Shown in pieces: positions 26,559 through 35,402 of a DNA stretch of 64,000 bases. This DNA comes from Nonomuraea sediminis (lineage in GTDB: Bacteria; Actinomycetota; Actinomycetes; Streptosporangiales; Streptosporangiaceae). The stretch spans positions 1-64,000 of the forward strand of contig NZ_JAHDTI010000018.1 in assembly GCF_018531495.1 (NCBI RefSeq). Reading direction: 5' to 3'. Numbering within the stretch: position 1 is the first letter of the stretch; every line of letters starts with the position of its first letter. The notes below the pieces were generated by a model. The model did not search any database, was not told where the DNA came from, and saw nothing but the letters and a program-made list of their open reading frames with translations. Position numbers and translations under genes: made by a program.

Positions 26559-28250
26559 TCACACGGGTTCGAACTCGCGAACCGCGTCGATGGCGGGGCC
26601 GTGCGGGGTGTTGGCCTCCCGCTCGATCATGATCTCGACCAGCACCGGGCGGCAGGTGGCCTGCGCCTCCTTGGTCGCCCACTCCAGCGCCGGGCGGATC
26701 TCGTTCGGGTCGAACACCCGGCGTCCCGCGCAGCCGTACGCCTCCATGATCTTGACGTTGTCGGTGCCGAACTCGTCGTAGTGGATGTCGACCTGGTAGT
26801 TCATGTCGAACCCGATCGAGGCCTGCCTGATCAGCCCGAGGTACTCGTTGTTCAGCATGATCAGCACGAACGGCACGTCGTACTGCGCGGCCACGGCCAG
26901 CTCCTCGACCAGGTACTGGAAGCCGTAGTCGCCGACCACGCCGACGACCTGCGCGTCGGGGGCCGCCTTCTTCACGCCGATCGCCGCGGGGATCTCCCAG
27001 CCGAGCGGCCCCGCCTGCCCGCACACCTGGTAGCGGCGCGGCTTGCCGGCCTTCTGGTGCTGGCCGCCCCAGATCTGGTAGAGGCCGATGGCGGTGACGA
27101 AGTAGGTCTCCTCATCGAAGAACTCGTTGATCTCCTTGTAGACGCGCGGCGCCTTGACGGGCACGTCGTCGAAGTCCTCACGCCTGACGAGCGTCCGCTT
27201 GAGCTCCTGCACGCGCTCGACCCACGCTCCAGGAGTACGGCCGGCGCCGCGGGTGCGAGCCGCGGCGATCAGCGCCTGGAGGAAGAGCCTGGTGTCGGAG
27301 ACGATGCCCAGGTCGGGTTCGAAGACCTTGCCCAGCTGGGTGGGCTCGATGTCGACGTGGATGAACGTGCGCTCGCCCCGGTAGACGTCGAGCTTGCCGG
27401 TGTGCCGGTCGCCGAAGCGGGCGCCGAGCGCGAGCACCAGGTCCGACTCCAGGAAGGAGGCGTTGCCGTACCGCTGCGAGGTCTGGATGCCCGTCATCCC
27501 CGCGAAGAGCGCGTGCTCCTCGTCGAACGAGCCCTTGCCCATCAGCGTCACCTGGACCGGGATCTGGAGCAGCTCGGCCAGCTCGGCGAGCTCCTCGTGC
27601 GCCTCGGCGATGATGACGCCGCCGCCCGACAGCAGCAGCGGCCGCTCCGCGGCCAGCAGCAGGTCCAGCGCCCGCTCCACCCTGGGCAGGTGTGGCTCCA
27701 CGGTCTGCACGGGCAGGGGCGCGTCGATCTCCGGGTCGTACTCGATGAGCTGCTGGGCGACGTCGATCGGGATGTCGATCAGGACCGGCCCCGGGCGGCC
27801 CGATCGCGCGACCCTGAAGGCCTCGCGGAAGATCCACGGCGCCTGGCCCGCCTCCTTGATCTGCACGGCCCACTTGGTGACGGGCTCGGCGATCGCCACG
27901 ATGTCGACCGCCTGGAACGCCTCCTGGTGCAGCTTGGTGGAGGCGGCCTGCCCGGTGATGCAGATCATCGGGATCGAGTCCGCCAGCGCGGTGTACAGGC
28001 CGGTGATCATGTTGGTGCCGGCGGGTCCCGAGGTGCCGATGGCGACCCCGACCCGGCCGTTGGTGCGGGCCCAGCCGTCGGCCATGTGGGTGGCGCCCTC
28101 TTCGTGCCGGACGATCAGGTGCTCGATGCCGCCCAGCTCTTCCATCGCCTTGTACAGGGGCAGGATGGCGGCTCCCGGGCAGCCGAAGGCGACGTCGACG
28201 CCTTCGTCCTTGAGCACGTGGACGACGGCGTTCATCGCGGGCATCTTCAT
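26559..28250 (-). CDS. gcl: Glyoxylate carboligase
   Basis: 563 residues of the thiamine-diphosphate enzyme family: FGCPGAAILPLYKAM, GTSGPAGTNMITGLYTALADSIP, LMGKGSFDEEH, GARFGDRHTGKLDVY, and the TPP/Mg motif GDYGFQYLVEELAVAAQYDVPFVLIMLNNEYLGLIRQ. Position 51 lies in VRHEEGATHMADG, where most ThDP enzymes use Glu; true Gcl replaces that Glu by Val, and the exact alignment needs checking. It fuses two glyoxylates to tartronate semialdehyde plus CO2. The ATG overlaps the glxR stop (ATGA). Confidence 0.9.
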   Translation of the reverse strand: MKMPAMNAVVHVLKDEGVDVAFGCPGAAILPLYKAMEELGGIEHLIVRHEEGATHMADGWARTNGRVGVAIGTSGPAGTNMITGLYTALADSIPMICITGQAASTKLHQEAFQAVDIVAIAEPVTKWAVQIKEAGQAPWIFREAFRVARSGRPGPVLIDIPIDVAQQLIEYDPEIDAPLPVQTVEPHLPRVERALDLLLAAERPLLLSGGGVIIAEAHEELAELAELLQIPVQVTLMGKGSFDEEHALFAGMTGIQTSQRYGNASFLESDLVLALGARFGDRHTGKLDVYRGERTFIHVDIEPTQLGKVFEPDLGIVSDTRLFLQALIAAARTRGAGRTPGAWVERVQELKRTLVRREDFDDVPVKAPRVYKEINEFFDEETYFVTAIGLYQIWGGQHQKAGKPRRYQVCGQAGPLGWEIPAAIGVKKAAPDAQVVGVVGDYGFQYLVEELAVAAQYDVPFVLIMLNNEYLGLIRQASIGFDMNYQVDIHYDEFGTDNVKIMEAYGCAGRRVFDPNEIRPALEWATKEAQATCRPVLVEIMIEREANTPHGPAIDAVREFEPV

Positions 28251-29080
28251 TGCTTCGACAGCCTTTCGGTCACGAGGAGCAGGGCCGAGTGGTCGAGTGA
28301 GCCGTGGCCGAGGGCCCGGGCGGAGGCGATGAGCTGGGCGGTCAGCGCGCCCAGGGGGATGGCCACCTCCGCGCCGCGGGCGGCGTCCAGGATGATGCCC
28401 ATGTCCTTGTGGTGCAGGTCGATGCGGAAGCCGGGCTGGAAGTTCCTGGCGAGCATGGACTCGCGCTTGAGCTCCAGGATCCGGCTGCCCGCCAGGCCGC
28501 CCGCCAGCACGTCCAGTCCCTTGGCGGCGTCCACCCCGGCGGCCTCCATCAGCACGATGGCCTCGGCGATCAGGGCGTAGGTGCCGCCGACGACGAGCTG
28601 GTTGGCCGCTTTGACGTACTGGCCCGCGCCGGGGCCGCCGACCCGCTCGTAGGTCCTGCCGACCGCCTCGAAGATCGGCCTGGCCGCTTCGAAGTCCTCC
28701 TGCGAGCCGCCGACCATGATGGACAGGACCGCGTCGACGGCGCCCTTCTCGCCTCCGGAGACCGGGGCGTCGAGCGTCCTGGGCCACTTGGCCGCCAGCT
28801 TCTGCGAGGTCTGGGGGGTGATGGTGGAGAAGTCGATGTAGAGCGCGCCCTCCGGGGCGTTGGCCGAGATTTCGGGAAACACGGCCTCGACCTGCGGGTC
28901 CGCGGGCAGCATCGTGATGACGACCTCGGCGTCCTTGACCGCCTCTGCCACGCTGCCGGCCCACGTCCCGCCGAAGCCGACCTCCTTCAAGTCGTACCCG
29001 ATGACGTCGTGACCGGCCTTGATCAGGTGCCTGGCCATGGGCCTGCCCATGATGCCGAGTCCGATGAAACCAATCCTCAC
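28247..29080 (-). CDS. glxR: 2-Hydroxy-3-oxopropionate (tartronate semialdehyde) reductase
   Basis: 277 residues of the beta-hydroxyacid dehydrogenase family: Rossmann RIGFIGLGIMGRPMARHL, substrate loop DAPVSGGEKGAVDAVLSIMVGG, catalytic Lys region GAGQYVKAANQ and FRIDLHHKDMGI. It is NADH-type and yields D-glycerate. AGGAG precedes the GTG at 29080, which overlaps the hyi stop. Slightly short for the family (usually 290-300). Confidence 0.93.
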   Translation of the reverse strand: MRIGFIGLGIMGRPMARHLIKAGHDVIGYDLKEVGFGGTWAGSVAEAVKDAEVVITMLPADPQVEAVFPEISANAPEGALYIDFSTITPQTSQKLAAKWPRTLDAPVSGGEKGAVDAVLSIMVGGSQEDFEAARPIFEAVGRTYERVGGPGAGQYVKAANQLVVGGTYALIAEAIVLMEAAGVDAAKGLDVLAGGLAGSRILELKRESMLARNFQPGFRIDLHHKDMGIILDAARGAEVAIPLGALTAQLIASARALGHGSLDHSALLLVTERLSKQ

Positions 29081-29883
29081 GCGGTGAACTCCTGTCTGAT
29101 GGTCGTGGCCCGCACGTGACTGCGCTGGTGCGACCACTCCGCGATCCAGTCGAAGCTTCGGTCGGGGTCCTTGTACTCGAGCCCCACCCAGCCGTCGTAA
29201 CCCTCGAGCAGTTGCCTGAGCGGCAGCTCGCCCGTGCCGGGGCGGCCGCGGCCGGGGTTGTCGGCGATCTGGACGTGCCCGGTGAGCGGGTGGCGCAGCG
29301 CCGCCTCCAGGTCCTCGCCCATCCGGCCCAGGTGGTAGAGATCGGCGAGGAAACGCACGTTGGGCTCCCCCACGGCCTCGATCACGTCGATCGCGGCCTT
29401 GACGGAGACGAGCGGGTAGGACGGCGACTCGTAGCTGTTGAGTGCCTCGACCAGCACCACCGCGTCGATCGCGGCGGCCTTGCGCGCCGCGAGCCGCAGG
29501 TTCTCCAGCGCCAGCTCGTCCTGCTGGGCGTCGAGCCCGTCCACCCGGTTGCCGTAGAGGGCGTTGAGCGCCCGGCAGCCGAGCCGCCCGGCGATACCGA
29601 CCGCGACGTCGAGGTTGTCGCGCAGCCGCGCGCCGTCTGCGGGTCGCGAGAACAGCCCGCGACCTCCCTCGGGGATGTCGTCGACGAAGTTCAGCCCGAC
29701 CAGGTGGACGCCCGCGTCCTCGATCGCGGCGACGAACGCCTCGACCTCCTTGTCGTCCGGTACGGCGCGCTCGAACGGCCACCAGAACTCCACGCCTTCG
29801 AACCCGGCGGCGGCCGCCGCGGCGGGCCGTTCGAGCACGGGCAGGTCGGTGAAGAGGATCGAGCAGTTGACGTCGAACCTCAT
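29077..29883 (-). CDS. hyi: Hydroxypyruvate isomerase
   Basis: 268 residues of the AP-endonuclease-2/xylose isomerase TIM-barrel family: MRFDVNCSILFTDLPVLERPAAAAAAGFEGVEFWWPF, LNALYGNRVDGL, VEALNSYESPSYPLVS, FLADLYHLGRMGEDL, HVQIADNPGRGRPGTGEL, GLEYKP-like GLEYKDPDRSFDW. It interconverts hydroxypyruvate and tartronate semialdehyde. The ATG at 29883 overlaps the upstream gene's stop. Confidence 0.9.
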   Translation of the reverse strand: MRFDVNCSILFTDLPVLERPAAAAAAGFEGVEFWWPFERAVPDDKEVEAFVAAIEDAGVHLVGLNFVDDIPEGGRGLFSRPADGARLRDNLDVAVGIAGRLGCRALNALYGNRVDGLDAQQDELALENLRLAARKAAAIDAVVLVEALNSYESPSYPLVSVKAAIDVIEAVGEPNVRFLADLYHLGRMGEDLEAALRHPLTGHVQIADNPGRGRPGTGELPLRQLLEGYDGWVGLEYKDPDRSFDWIAEWSHQRSHVRATTIRQEFTA

Positions 29884-30242
29884 GGAACCCACTTTCCTTG
29901 GTCGGTGATGTCGATCAGCGGCACGTGCGAGGTGAGCGGCCTGCGCAGCAGCATCGCGAACGACGAGCGGCCGTCGGCCAGCTCGATCACGCCCAGCTCC
30001 AGCTCGGGCGGCTCGGCCGGCAGCAGCCGGTCACGCAGCACGTCCAGGTCGACGTCGTACAGTTCGCCCGCGATGGCCGCGCCGCCGTGCGCGACGGGGG
30101 CCAGTGCGGGGCACCTGCCGTCCACGGAGTAGAAGCGGTACTTCGGCGCGGTGCTGGTCTCGGAGACCAGCGGCGCGCCGCCGAGCAGGTGGTGCAACGG
30201 CCCGCCGCGCATCGCGCCGCCGTTGAGGAACATCAAAGCCAT
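29880..30242 (-). CDS. GGCT-fold / allophanate hydrolase C-domain-like protein
   Basis: 120 residues, first gene of the allantoin/glyoxylate operon. MALMFLNGGAMRGGPLHHLLGG, APKYRFYSV, GGAAIAGELYDVDLDVL and LGVIELADG resemble gamma-glutamylcyclotransferase-fold proteins and the C-terminal domain of allophanate hydrolase. Its biochemical role is unproven. The operon lacks a recognisable ureidoglycolate lyase/amidohydrolase, so a role at ureidoglycolate is a reasonable hypothesis. It overlaps hyi by 4 bp. Confidence 0.75.
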   Translation of the reverse strand: MALMFLNGGAMRGGPLHHLLGGAPLVSETSTAPKYRFYSVDGRCPALAPVAHGGAAIAGELYDVDLDVLRDRLLPAEPPELELGVIELADGRSSFAMLLRRPLTSHVPLIDITDQGKWVP

Positions 30243-30271
30243 TCCGGGCTCCCTCCCAGGTCCGGGGCTTC

Positions 30272-30309
30272 AGTACACACAGCGGGCCGGCGTCCGGACT
30301 AGCCGCAAG
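30272..30309 (-). promoter_or_regulatory. Conserved upstream motif, copy 1 (glyoxylate operon)
   Basis: On the plus strand it starts AGTACACACA and ends CCGCAAG, with CCGGA in between. The same blocks at the same spacing occur at 43705-43742 ahead of uraD (25 of 38 positions identical). In transcription direction it reads CTTGCGG...TGTGTGTACT. It is likely a shared promoter or PucR-type operator, about 30 bp upstream of the first gene. Confidence 0.5.
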
Positions 30310-30339
30310 AGATCCGAACCTGCGCGTGACAGGCGCGGA

Positions 30340-31641
30340 TCATCTTGTGGGTTGGTCCAAGCGGGCGTGGTTGAAGACGAGGTTCAGCACGATCACCAGC
30401 AGGCTGCCCGTGCTGATCCCGCTGTTGAGGATGATCTTGGCCCAGTCGGGGAACTGCTCGTAGAACGTCGGCGCCCCGATCGGGATCGCGGCTACTCCGA
30501 TCGCCACGGCCACGATGACGAGGTTGTGGCTCTGGGCGAAGTCGGCCTTGGACAGCGTGCGGATTCCGGAGGCGGCGACCGTACCGAACATCGCGATGCC
30601 CGCGCCGCCCAGGACGGGCTGCGGGATGGCGGCGATCACCGCGCCCAGCACGGGGATCAGGCCGAGCACGACGAGGATGCCACCGGCGGTGGCGACCACC
30701 CAGCGGCTCTTCACCTTGGTGAGCCCGACCAGGCCGACGTTCTGCGCGAACGCCGTGTAGGGGAAGGTGTTGAACACGCCGCCGAGCGCGGTGGACAAGC
30801 CGTCGGCGCGCAGCCCGTCGGCGAGGCGGCGCGGCGTGAGCTCCGAGTCGGTCATCTCCGCCACGGCCACGAAGTCGCCGGTCGTCTCGGTCATCGAGAC
30901 GAGCATGACGATGACCATCGAGATGATCGCGGTGGCCTGGAAGGTGGGCAGCCCGAACGCGAACGGGGTGCTGATGCCGAACAGGGCGGCATCGCCCACA
31001 TGGGAGAAGTCGGTGAAGCCCAGCGGGATCGCCGCCGCCGTGCCGGCCGCGATGCCGGCGAGCACGGCCACCCGGCTGAGGAAGCCCGTGGAGAAGCGGT
31101 AGATCGCCAGGATGAGCAGGAGCACGGCCGCGGCCATCGCGATGTTCTTGGGCGAGCCGAATCCGGGGCTGCCGACGCCGCCCGCGGCCCATCGGGCGGC
31201 CACCGGCAGCAGCGAGATGCCGATGATCGTGATGATGGTGCCGGTGACCAGCGGCGGGAAGAACCGGACGACCTTCGCGAAGTACGGCGCGATGGCCACG
31301 ACGAGCAGCCCGGAGACGATGACCGCGCCGTAGACGGCGGGCAGCCCGCCCTGGGCGGTTCCGATCATGACCATCGGCGTGACGGCGGCGAACGTACAGC
31401 CCTGCATGATCGGCAGCCTGATGCCGAAGCGCCACACGCCGACGCACTGGATGAGCGTGGCGATGCCGCTGACGAGCAGGTCGGCGTTGATGAGGTAGGC
31501 CAGCTGGTCGGGGGGCAGTTTCAGCGCGCCGCCCACGATGAGCGGGACGGCCACCGCGCCCGCGTACATGGCCAGGACGTGCTGCAGGCCAAGCGTGCCG
31601 AGCTGGGCGATGGGGAGACGGGCGTCCACCTCGCTGTTCAC
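30340..31641 (-). CDS. NCS2-family urate/xanthine permease
   Basis: 433 residues with 12-14 hydrophobic segments. The nucleobase-ascorbate transporter signature appears as QNVGLVGLTKVKSR, with FAAVTPMVMIG and ETTGDFVAVAEMT typical of PbuX/UacT-like urate or xanthine symporters. The GTG at 31641, behind AGGAG, is preferred to an in-frame start at 31716. It is a monocistronic unit between the glyoxylate operon and a divergent winged-helix gene, and would import the substrates of the pathway. Confidence 0.9.
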   Translation of the reverse strand: MNSEVDARLPIAQLGTLGLQHVLAMYAGAVAVPLIVGGALKLPPDQLAYLINADLLVSGIATLIQCVGVWRFGIRLPIMQGCTFAAVTPMVMIGTAQGGLPAVYGAVIVSGLLVVAIAPYFAKVVRFFPPLVTGTIITIIGISLLPVAARWAAGGVGSPGFGSPKNIAMAAAVLLLILAIYRFSTGFLSRVAVLAGIAAGTAAAIPLGFTDFSHVGDAALFGISTPFAFGLPTFQATAIISMVIVMLVSMTETTGDFVAVAEMTDSELTPRRLADGLRADGLSTALGGVFNTFPYTAFAQNVGLVGLTKVKSRWVVATAGGILVVLGLIPVLGAVIAAIPQPVLGGAGIAMFGTVAASGIRTLSKADFAQSHNLVIVAVAIGVAAIPIGAPTFYEQFPDWAKIILNSGISTGSLLVIVLNLVFNHARLDQPTR

Positions 31642-31768
31642 GGGCGACTCCTGATGTGCTGGGGGTTCGTTGCACTCAGTGAAACAGCGGGGATCCGGAA
31701 GGCCTATCGGATGCAACTATCAATCGTCGTAGCGGAATCGGGGTGAGGAGTGTGCGATCCTCCAAGGC

Positions 31769-32914
31769 ATGCGGATTTCTGTGGAGCAGCGGCGGGCCAG
31801 GCTGGGCGTCCGGCAGGGGTTGGCGCGGCGGCTCGACGATCCGCGGGCGGCGGCCGAGTCGGTCGTCGCGCTGCACGCGACCGACCCGGCGACCGTGTAC
31901 CTGTCTGCGGGCGCCCGGCTCACCGCGCCCGGCATCTCGGCGGTCGAGCGCGCCCTGTACGACGAGCGGACGCTGGTGCGGATGACCGGCATGCGGCGCA
32001 CGCTGTTCGTGGTGCCGTCCGATCTGGTGGGCGTCGTGCAGTGGTCCTCGGCCGCGGCGATCGCCGCCAAGGAACGCAAGACGCTGTCCAGGGCGCTGCT
32101 GGAGTCCGGGTTCGACGCGGCCTGGGTGTCGGGGGTCGAGGCCGCGGTGGTCGAGGCCCTGCGCGAGGCGGGCGAGGCGTCGGGCGCCCAGCTCGGTGGC
32201 CTCGTCGGCGGCCTGCGCGAGCAGATCGTCTACGGCCGCGGCAAGTCCTACGAGACGACGCAGAGCGTCGGCATGCGCCTGCTCTACCTGATGGCAATGG
32301 AGGGCACCCTGGTACGGCAGGGCCGCCCCACCGGCACCTGGATCAGCGGTGCCCACGGCTGGGCCCTGACAGGCGACATCCCGGTGGTCGACGTCCGCCA
32401 GGCGCAGGCGGAGCTGGTGCGCCGCTGGCTGGCGGCCTTCGGGCCCGGCACCGAGGCGGACATCAAGTGGTGGACCGGCTGGACCCTCGGCGACGTCCGC
32501 AAGGCCCTGGCCTCGGTGGGCGCCGTCCCGGTCACCTTGGACGAGGGCACCGGCTACGTCCTGGCCGACGACCTCGAGGTCGGGGAACCTGAGCCGTGGG
32601 CGGCTTTCCTGCCCGCCCTCGACCCCACCCCGATGGGCTGGCAGGCACGCGACTGGTACCTCCCTGCGGAACACCGCGCCGACCTCTTCGACCGCACGGG
32701 CAACGTCGGTCCCACGGTGTGGTGGAACGGCGGGGTCGTGGGCGGCTGGGCCACCCGCGAGTCGGGCGAGATCGCCTGGGAGCTCCTGGAGGACGTGGGC
32801 TCGGACGCCCGCACGGCCATCGAGGCAGAAGCGGCCCGTCTGTCGGCGTGGCTCGGCGCCACCAAGATCACGCCTCGCTTCCGCACGCCCCTTGAACGCA
32901 AGCTCTCCACCTGA
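31769..32914 (+). CDS. Winged-helix DNA-binding domain protein (HTH_42 family)
   Basis: 381 residues: ISVEQRRARLGVRQGL, VVALHATDPATVYLSAGARL, LYDERTLVRMTGMRRTLFVVPSDLV, and TWISGAHGWALTG with a C-terminal ITPRFRTPLERKL. This is the architecture of the YcaQ/AlkZ-like winged-helix family, some members of which are DNA glycosylases for alkylated or crosslinked DNA. The QxQ/QxD motif of true AlkZ is not present at the expected site (HATDP instead), so glycosylase activity is uncertain. Unrelated to purine catabolism as far as can be seen. Confidence 0.8.
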   Translation: MRISVEQRRARLGVRQGLARRLDDPRAAAESVVALHATDPATVYLSAGARLTAPGISAVERALYDERTLVRMTGMRRTLFVVPSDLVGVVQWSSAAAIAAKERKTLSRALLESGFDAAWVSGVEAAVVEALREAGEASGAQLGGLVGGLREQIVYGRGKSYETTQSVGMRLLYLMAMEGTLVRQGRPTGTWISGAHGWALTGDIPVVDVRQAQAELVRRWLAAFGPGTEADIKWWTGWTLGDVRKALASVGAVPVTLDEGTGYVLADDLEVGEPEPWAAFLPALDPTPMGWQARDWYLPAEHRADLFDRTGNVGPTVWWNGGVVGGWATRESGEIAWELLEDVGSDARTAIEAEAARLSAWLGATKITPRFRTPLERKLST

Positions 32915-32930
32915 GGGGCCAGACCTCTGG

Positions 32931-33084
32931 GCGAACGCTGGATCAGGTTGCTGGTGTCGAGCATGAAGGCCAGCGGTTCCGGCAGCTTGCCGTACGGCAC
33001 AGTGTGGACGTCCCCGTAGCGGTCGTCCTCGAGAGCCGAGAACACGGCCACCTCCCTGCGCCGGCGATGTAACCAAGCGGGCAA
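32931..33084 (-). pseudogene. Uma2-like nuclease C-terminal remnant
   Basis: A 51-codon stretch (REVAVFSALEDDRYGDVHTVPYGK...EPLAFMLDTSNLI) resembles the end of Uma2/DUF820 restriction-endonuclease-like proteins. No N-terminal domain or catalytic core remains, and the frame then runs antisense into the winged-helix gene. Confidence 0.4.
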
Positions 33085-33310
33085 TCGCTACGGCTTTCGC
33101 CGCGGTGTATCAGGGCTACGTCGCGTGGGCGTGGTGGGCAGGGCGACGAGTTCGGGCGTCGGCGGCCGAGGATGATCGCGGTGGCGGTCAGGGCGATCGC
33201 TGCGTGGGCGGGCATGCGGTCGATCAGCCGGCCACCGCCAGCCCCGCGGCGGCCGGCCTCGCTGTACAGCCCGTCGCCCTCTGCGACAGGTCGAGGCGGT
33301 CGGTGATGGG
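33085..33310. other. Intergenic, nothing recognised
   Basis: No coding signal, hairpin or repeat stands out in this stretch downstream of xdhC. Confidence 0.4.
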
Positions 33311-34846
33311 TCAGGCGGCGTGGTGGATGGGGCCTGTGGTGGTGGTCAGGGGTTGGGTGGTGCCGCCGCGTTGGAGGGCTATGAATTCGGCGGCGATCGA
33401 GAGGGCCGTTTCCTCGGGGGTGCGGGCGCCCAGGTCGAGGCCGATCGGTGAGCGGAGGCGGGCCAGTTCGCGGTCGGTGAGGCCGGCTTCGCGGAGGCGG
33501 TGGAGGCGGTCGTCATGGGTGCGGCGGGAACCCATCGCGCCCACGTAGGCGACGTCGAGCCGCAGCGCCACCTCCAGCACGGGTACGTCGAACTTGGGAT
33601 CGTGGGTCAGCACGGCGATCACCGTGCGCGGGTCGACCTCGGTACGAGCGAGATACCTGTGCGGCCAGTCGACGACCACCTCGTGCGCGTCGGGAAAGCG
33701 CCGCCGCGTGGCGAACACCGGCCGCGCGTCGCACACCGTCACGTGGTATCCCAGAAACCGTCCGATCCCGGTCAACGCGGCGGCGAAGTCGATGGCCCCG
33801 AACACGATCATCCGCGGCGGCGGCACATGCGCCTCCACGAACACCTCCACCCGCACCCCTTCCCGGCAGATCTCCCGCACCCCCGCCCCCACCATGCCCC
33901 GCACCTCCCGCACCACCACCTCATCCCCCACCCCAGCCACCGCCGACGCACCCCCAACTCCCCCGGACACCTCCTGCACCGGTGCCTCGTTCCCAACCCC
34001 GGTCGAGGCCTCCCCAGAGACGCCAGGCGCGAGCGCGCCCCCAGAATCGCCAGACACCCCCCGCCTCACCGCCCCTGAACCAACAGGCACCGACGCGCCC
34101 TCAACTCCCCCAGACACCTCCCGCACCGGTGCCTCGTCCCGCGAACCAGCCGCCGCAGACGCGTCCCCAGCTCCGCCGGAGATCCCCGGCACCACCGCCG
34201 GGTTCCCAACCCCGGTCGGGACCTCCTCAGAGGCGTCGGGTGCGGTCCCGGAATCGCCGGGCGGTTCCAGCTCAGCTCTCGTTCCCTGCGTCAGCGGCTC
34301 GCCAGGCGGTCCGGTGAGCATGCCCAGTGGACGTCCTGATTCGGCGAAGACCTCGATCAGTGATTCGGGACGTGGGTCCCACAGCGTGCCGCGGGTGCGG
34401 TCCGGCCATACGGCCATCGTTCGGGGGGTGCCGTCCAGGGTGCGGACGAGGGTGGTCGGCTCGCCGGACAGCAGCGAGCGCAGGTGGTCGTCGAGCGTCG
34501 CCAGTTCCTCCGCCGCCGGGCTGCCCGCCCTGGCAGGGATGTACGGCCACACCAGCACCTCGATCGTGCCCCCGCACGTCAGACCCACGGCGTACGCCTC
34601 GTCGTCGCTGTAGCCGAAGACCTGCCTGGCGGGCTTCAGGTCCTCGATCGCCTGCAGGCACAGCTCGTACACAGCCCCCTCGACGCACCCGCCGGACACG
34701 CTCCCGACGACGGTGCCCTCCGCGGACACCGCCAGCGCCGCCCCGACGGGCCGCGGCGCGCTCCCGCCTGTCGCCACCACGCTGGCCACGGCGAACCGCC
34801 GCCCCTCGGCGATCCACTCCCGCAGCTCGCTCGCGATCTCCCGCAC
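33311..34846 (-). CDS. xdhC: XdhC-family molybdenum hydroxylase maturation factor with long repetitive insert
   Basis: 511 residues against about 350-390 for usual XdhC. The N-terminal XdhC/CoxI domain (about 1-175: VVATGGSAPRPVGAALAV, GSVSGGCVEGAVYE, GLTCGG with Cys) and the C-terminal Rossmann domain (about 335-500: RMIVFGAIDFAAALTGIGRFLGYHVTVCDARPVFA, LTHDPKFDVPVLE, YVGAMGSRRTH, RSPIGLDLGARTPEETALSIAAE) are intact. Between them lies a Gly/Ser/Val/Glu-rich insert (about 196-320) with internal repeats. XdhC proteins insert sulfurated Mo-cofactor into xanthine dehydrogenase, whose genes are 2.2 kb away. Confidence 0.9.
   Translation of the reverse strand: MREIASELREWIAEGRRFAVASVVATGGSAPRPVGAALAVSAEGTVVGSVSGGCVEGAVYELCLQAIEDLKPARQVFGYSDDEAYAVGLTCGGTIEVLVWPYIPARAGSPAAEELATLDDHLRSLLSGEPTTLVRTLDGTPRTMAVWPDRTRGTLWDPRPESLIEVFAESGRPLGMLTGPPGEPLTQGTRAELEPPGDSGTAPDASEEVPTGVGNPAVVPGISGGAGDASAAAGSRDEAPVREVSGGVEGASVPVGSGAVRRGVSGDSGGALAPGVSGEASTGVGNEAPVQEVSGGVGGASAVAGVGDEVVVREVRGMVGAGVREICREGVRVEVFVEAHVPPPRMIVFGAIDFAAALTGIGRFLGYHVTVCDARPVFATRRRFPDAHEVVVDWPHRYLARTEVDPRTVIAVLTHDPKFDVPVLEVALRLDVAYVGAMGSRRTHDDRLHRLREAGLTDRELARLRSPIGLDLGARTPEETALSIAAEFIALQRGGTTQPLTTTTGPIHHAA
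33887..34261 (-). repeat. Repetitive segment inside xdhC
   Basis: Encodes about 125 residues with duplicated units: EVSGGV-x-GAS occurs twice, P/STGVGN twice, and GDEA/RDEAPV-type blocks recur. At DNA level the two halves repeat with roughly 150-170 bp periodicity. It is probably a disordered linker grown by slippage or unequal exchange. Confidence 0.65.
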
Positions 34847-34865
34847 GGGTCTCTCCCTTCAGGTT

Positions 34866-34914
34866 CTTGTACGGCAAGCCACCCCACCGCCAGTCACCGC
34901 ACTCCGGCCGATCC
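34866..34914 (-). repeat. Dispersed GC-rich repeat, copy 2
   Basis: On the minus strand reads GGCCGGAGTGCGG...GGCTTGCCGTACAAG and ends 20 bases before the xdhC start codon, in the sense direction of that gene. Compare 8203-8245 and 57856-57902. Confidence 0.5.
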
Positions 34915-35360
34915 CCCTCCAGGGAGACGCCCCTCGGGCGCGCAAGCCGGGCAGCCGCTACGACGCCCAAACCCAGGCACCCACGACACCCCCGACCCGT
35001 GCGCCTCAACGCCCCAGATTCCCGGGATACCCCGGTCTCCAAGGCCCCAGGACCAGCCCGGACCCCAGCACCACGAACCCAGAACCCGGAGCACGCCCTG
35101 ACCCGAGCACTCCGGACCGGGGCCTGGGGCATGCCCGGACCTGGCACGTCCGGACCCGGACACCCGGACCCGGACACCCGGACCCAAGGCCGGGGCACCC
35201 AAGAACGCCGGCACCGCGAACCCGCGGCCCAGGACGCGCCCGGGCTCGGGCCTAGGGACGGCCCCTGGCTCCTCTGGTCCCCCTGGGCCACGTGACCTTG
35301 CGCCGTGGCGGCGGGGCAGTGGTCCGCCGTGAGGGACACGCCGGAGGCGCGTCCCCGGCC

Positions 35361-35402
35361 CCGTGTGGCGGGCGGCGGGTTCCCACGGCCTGCCGTACAG
35401 GA
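35361..35402 (+). repeat. Dispersed GC-rich repeat, copy 3 (weaker)
   Basis: GTGTGGCGGGCGGCGGG...GGCCTGCCGTACAGG matches the ends of the other copies but diverges in the centre. Confidence 0.35.

Noticed and set aside
26529-26560. Full intrinsic terminator between gcl and glxK
   Set aside because: The stem is perfect but lacks a T-tract, and downstream genes belong to the same pathway and orientation, so complete termination is unlikely.
31671-31716. Third copy of the purine upstream motif ahead of the urate/xanthine permease
   Set aside because: Only TTGC and a CCGGA core match at slightly different spacing; too weak to call.
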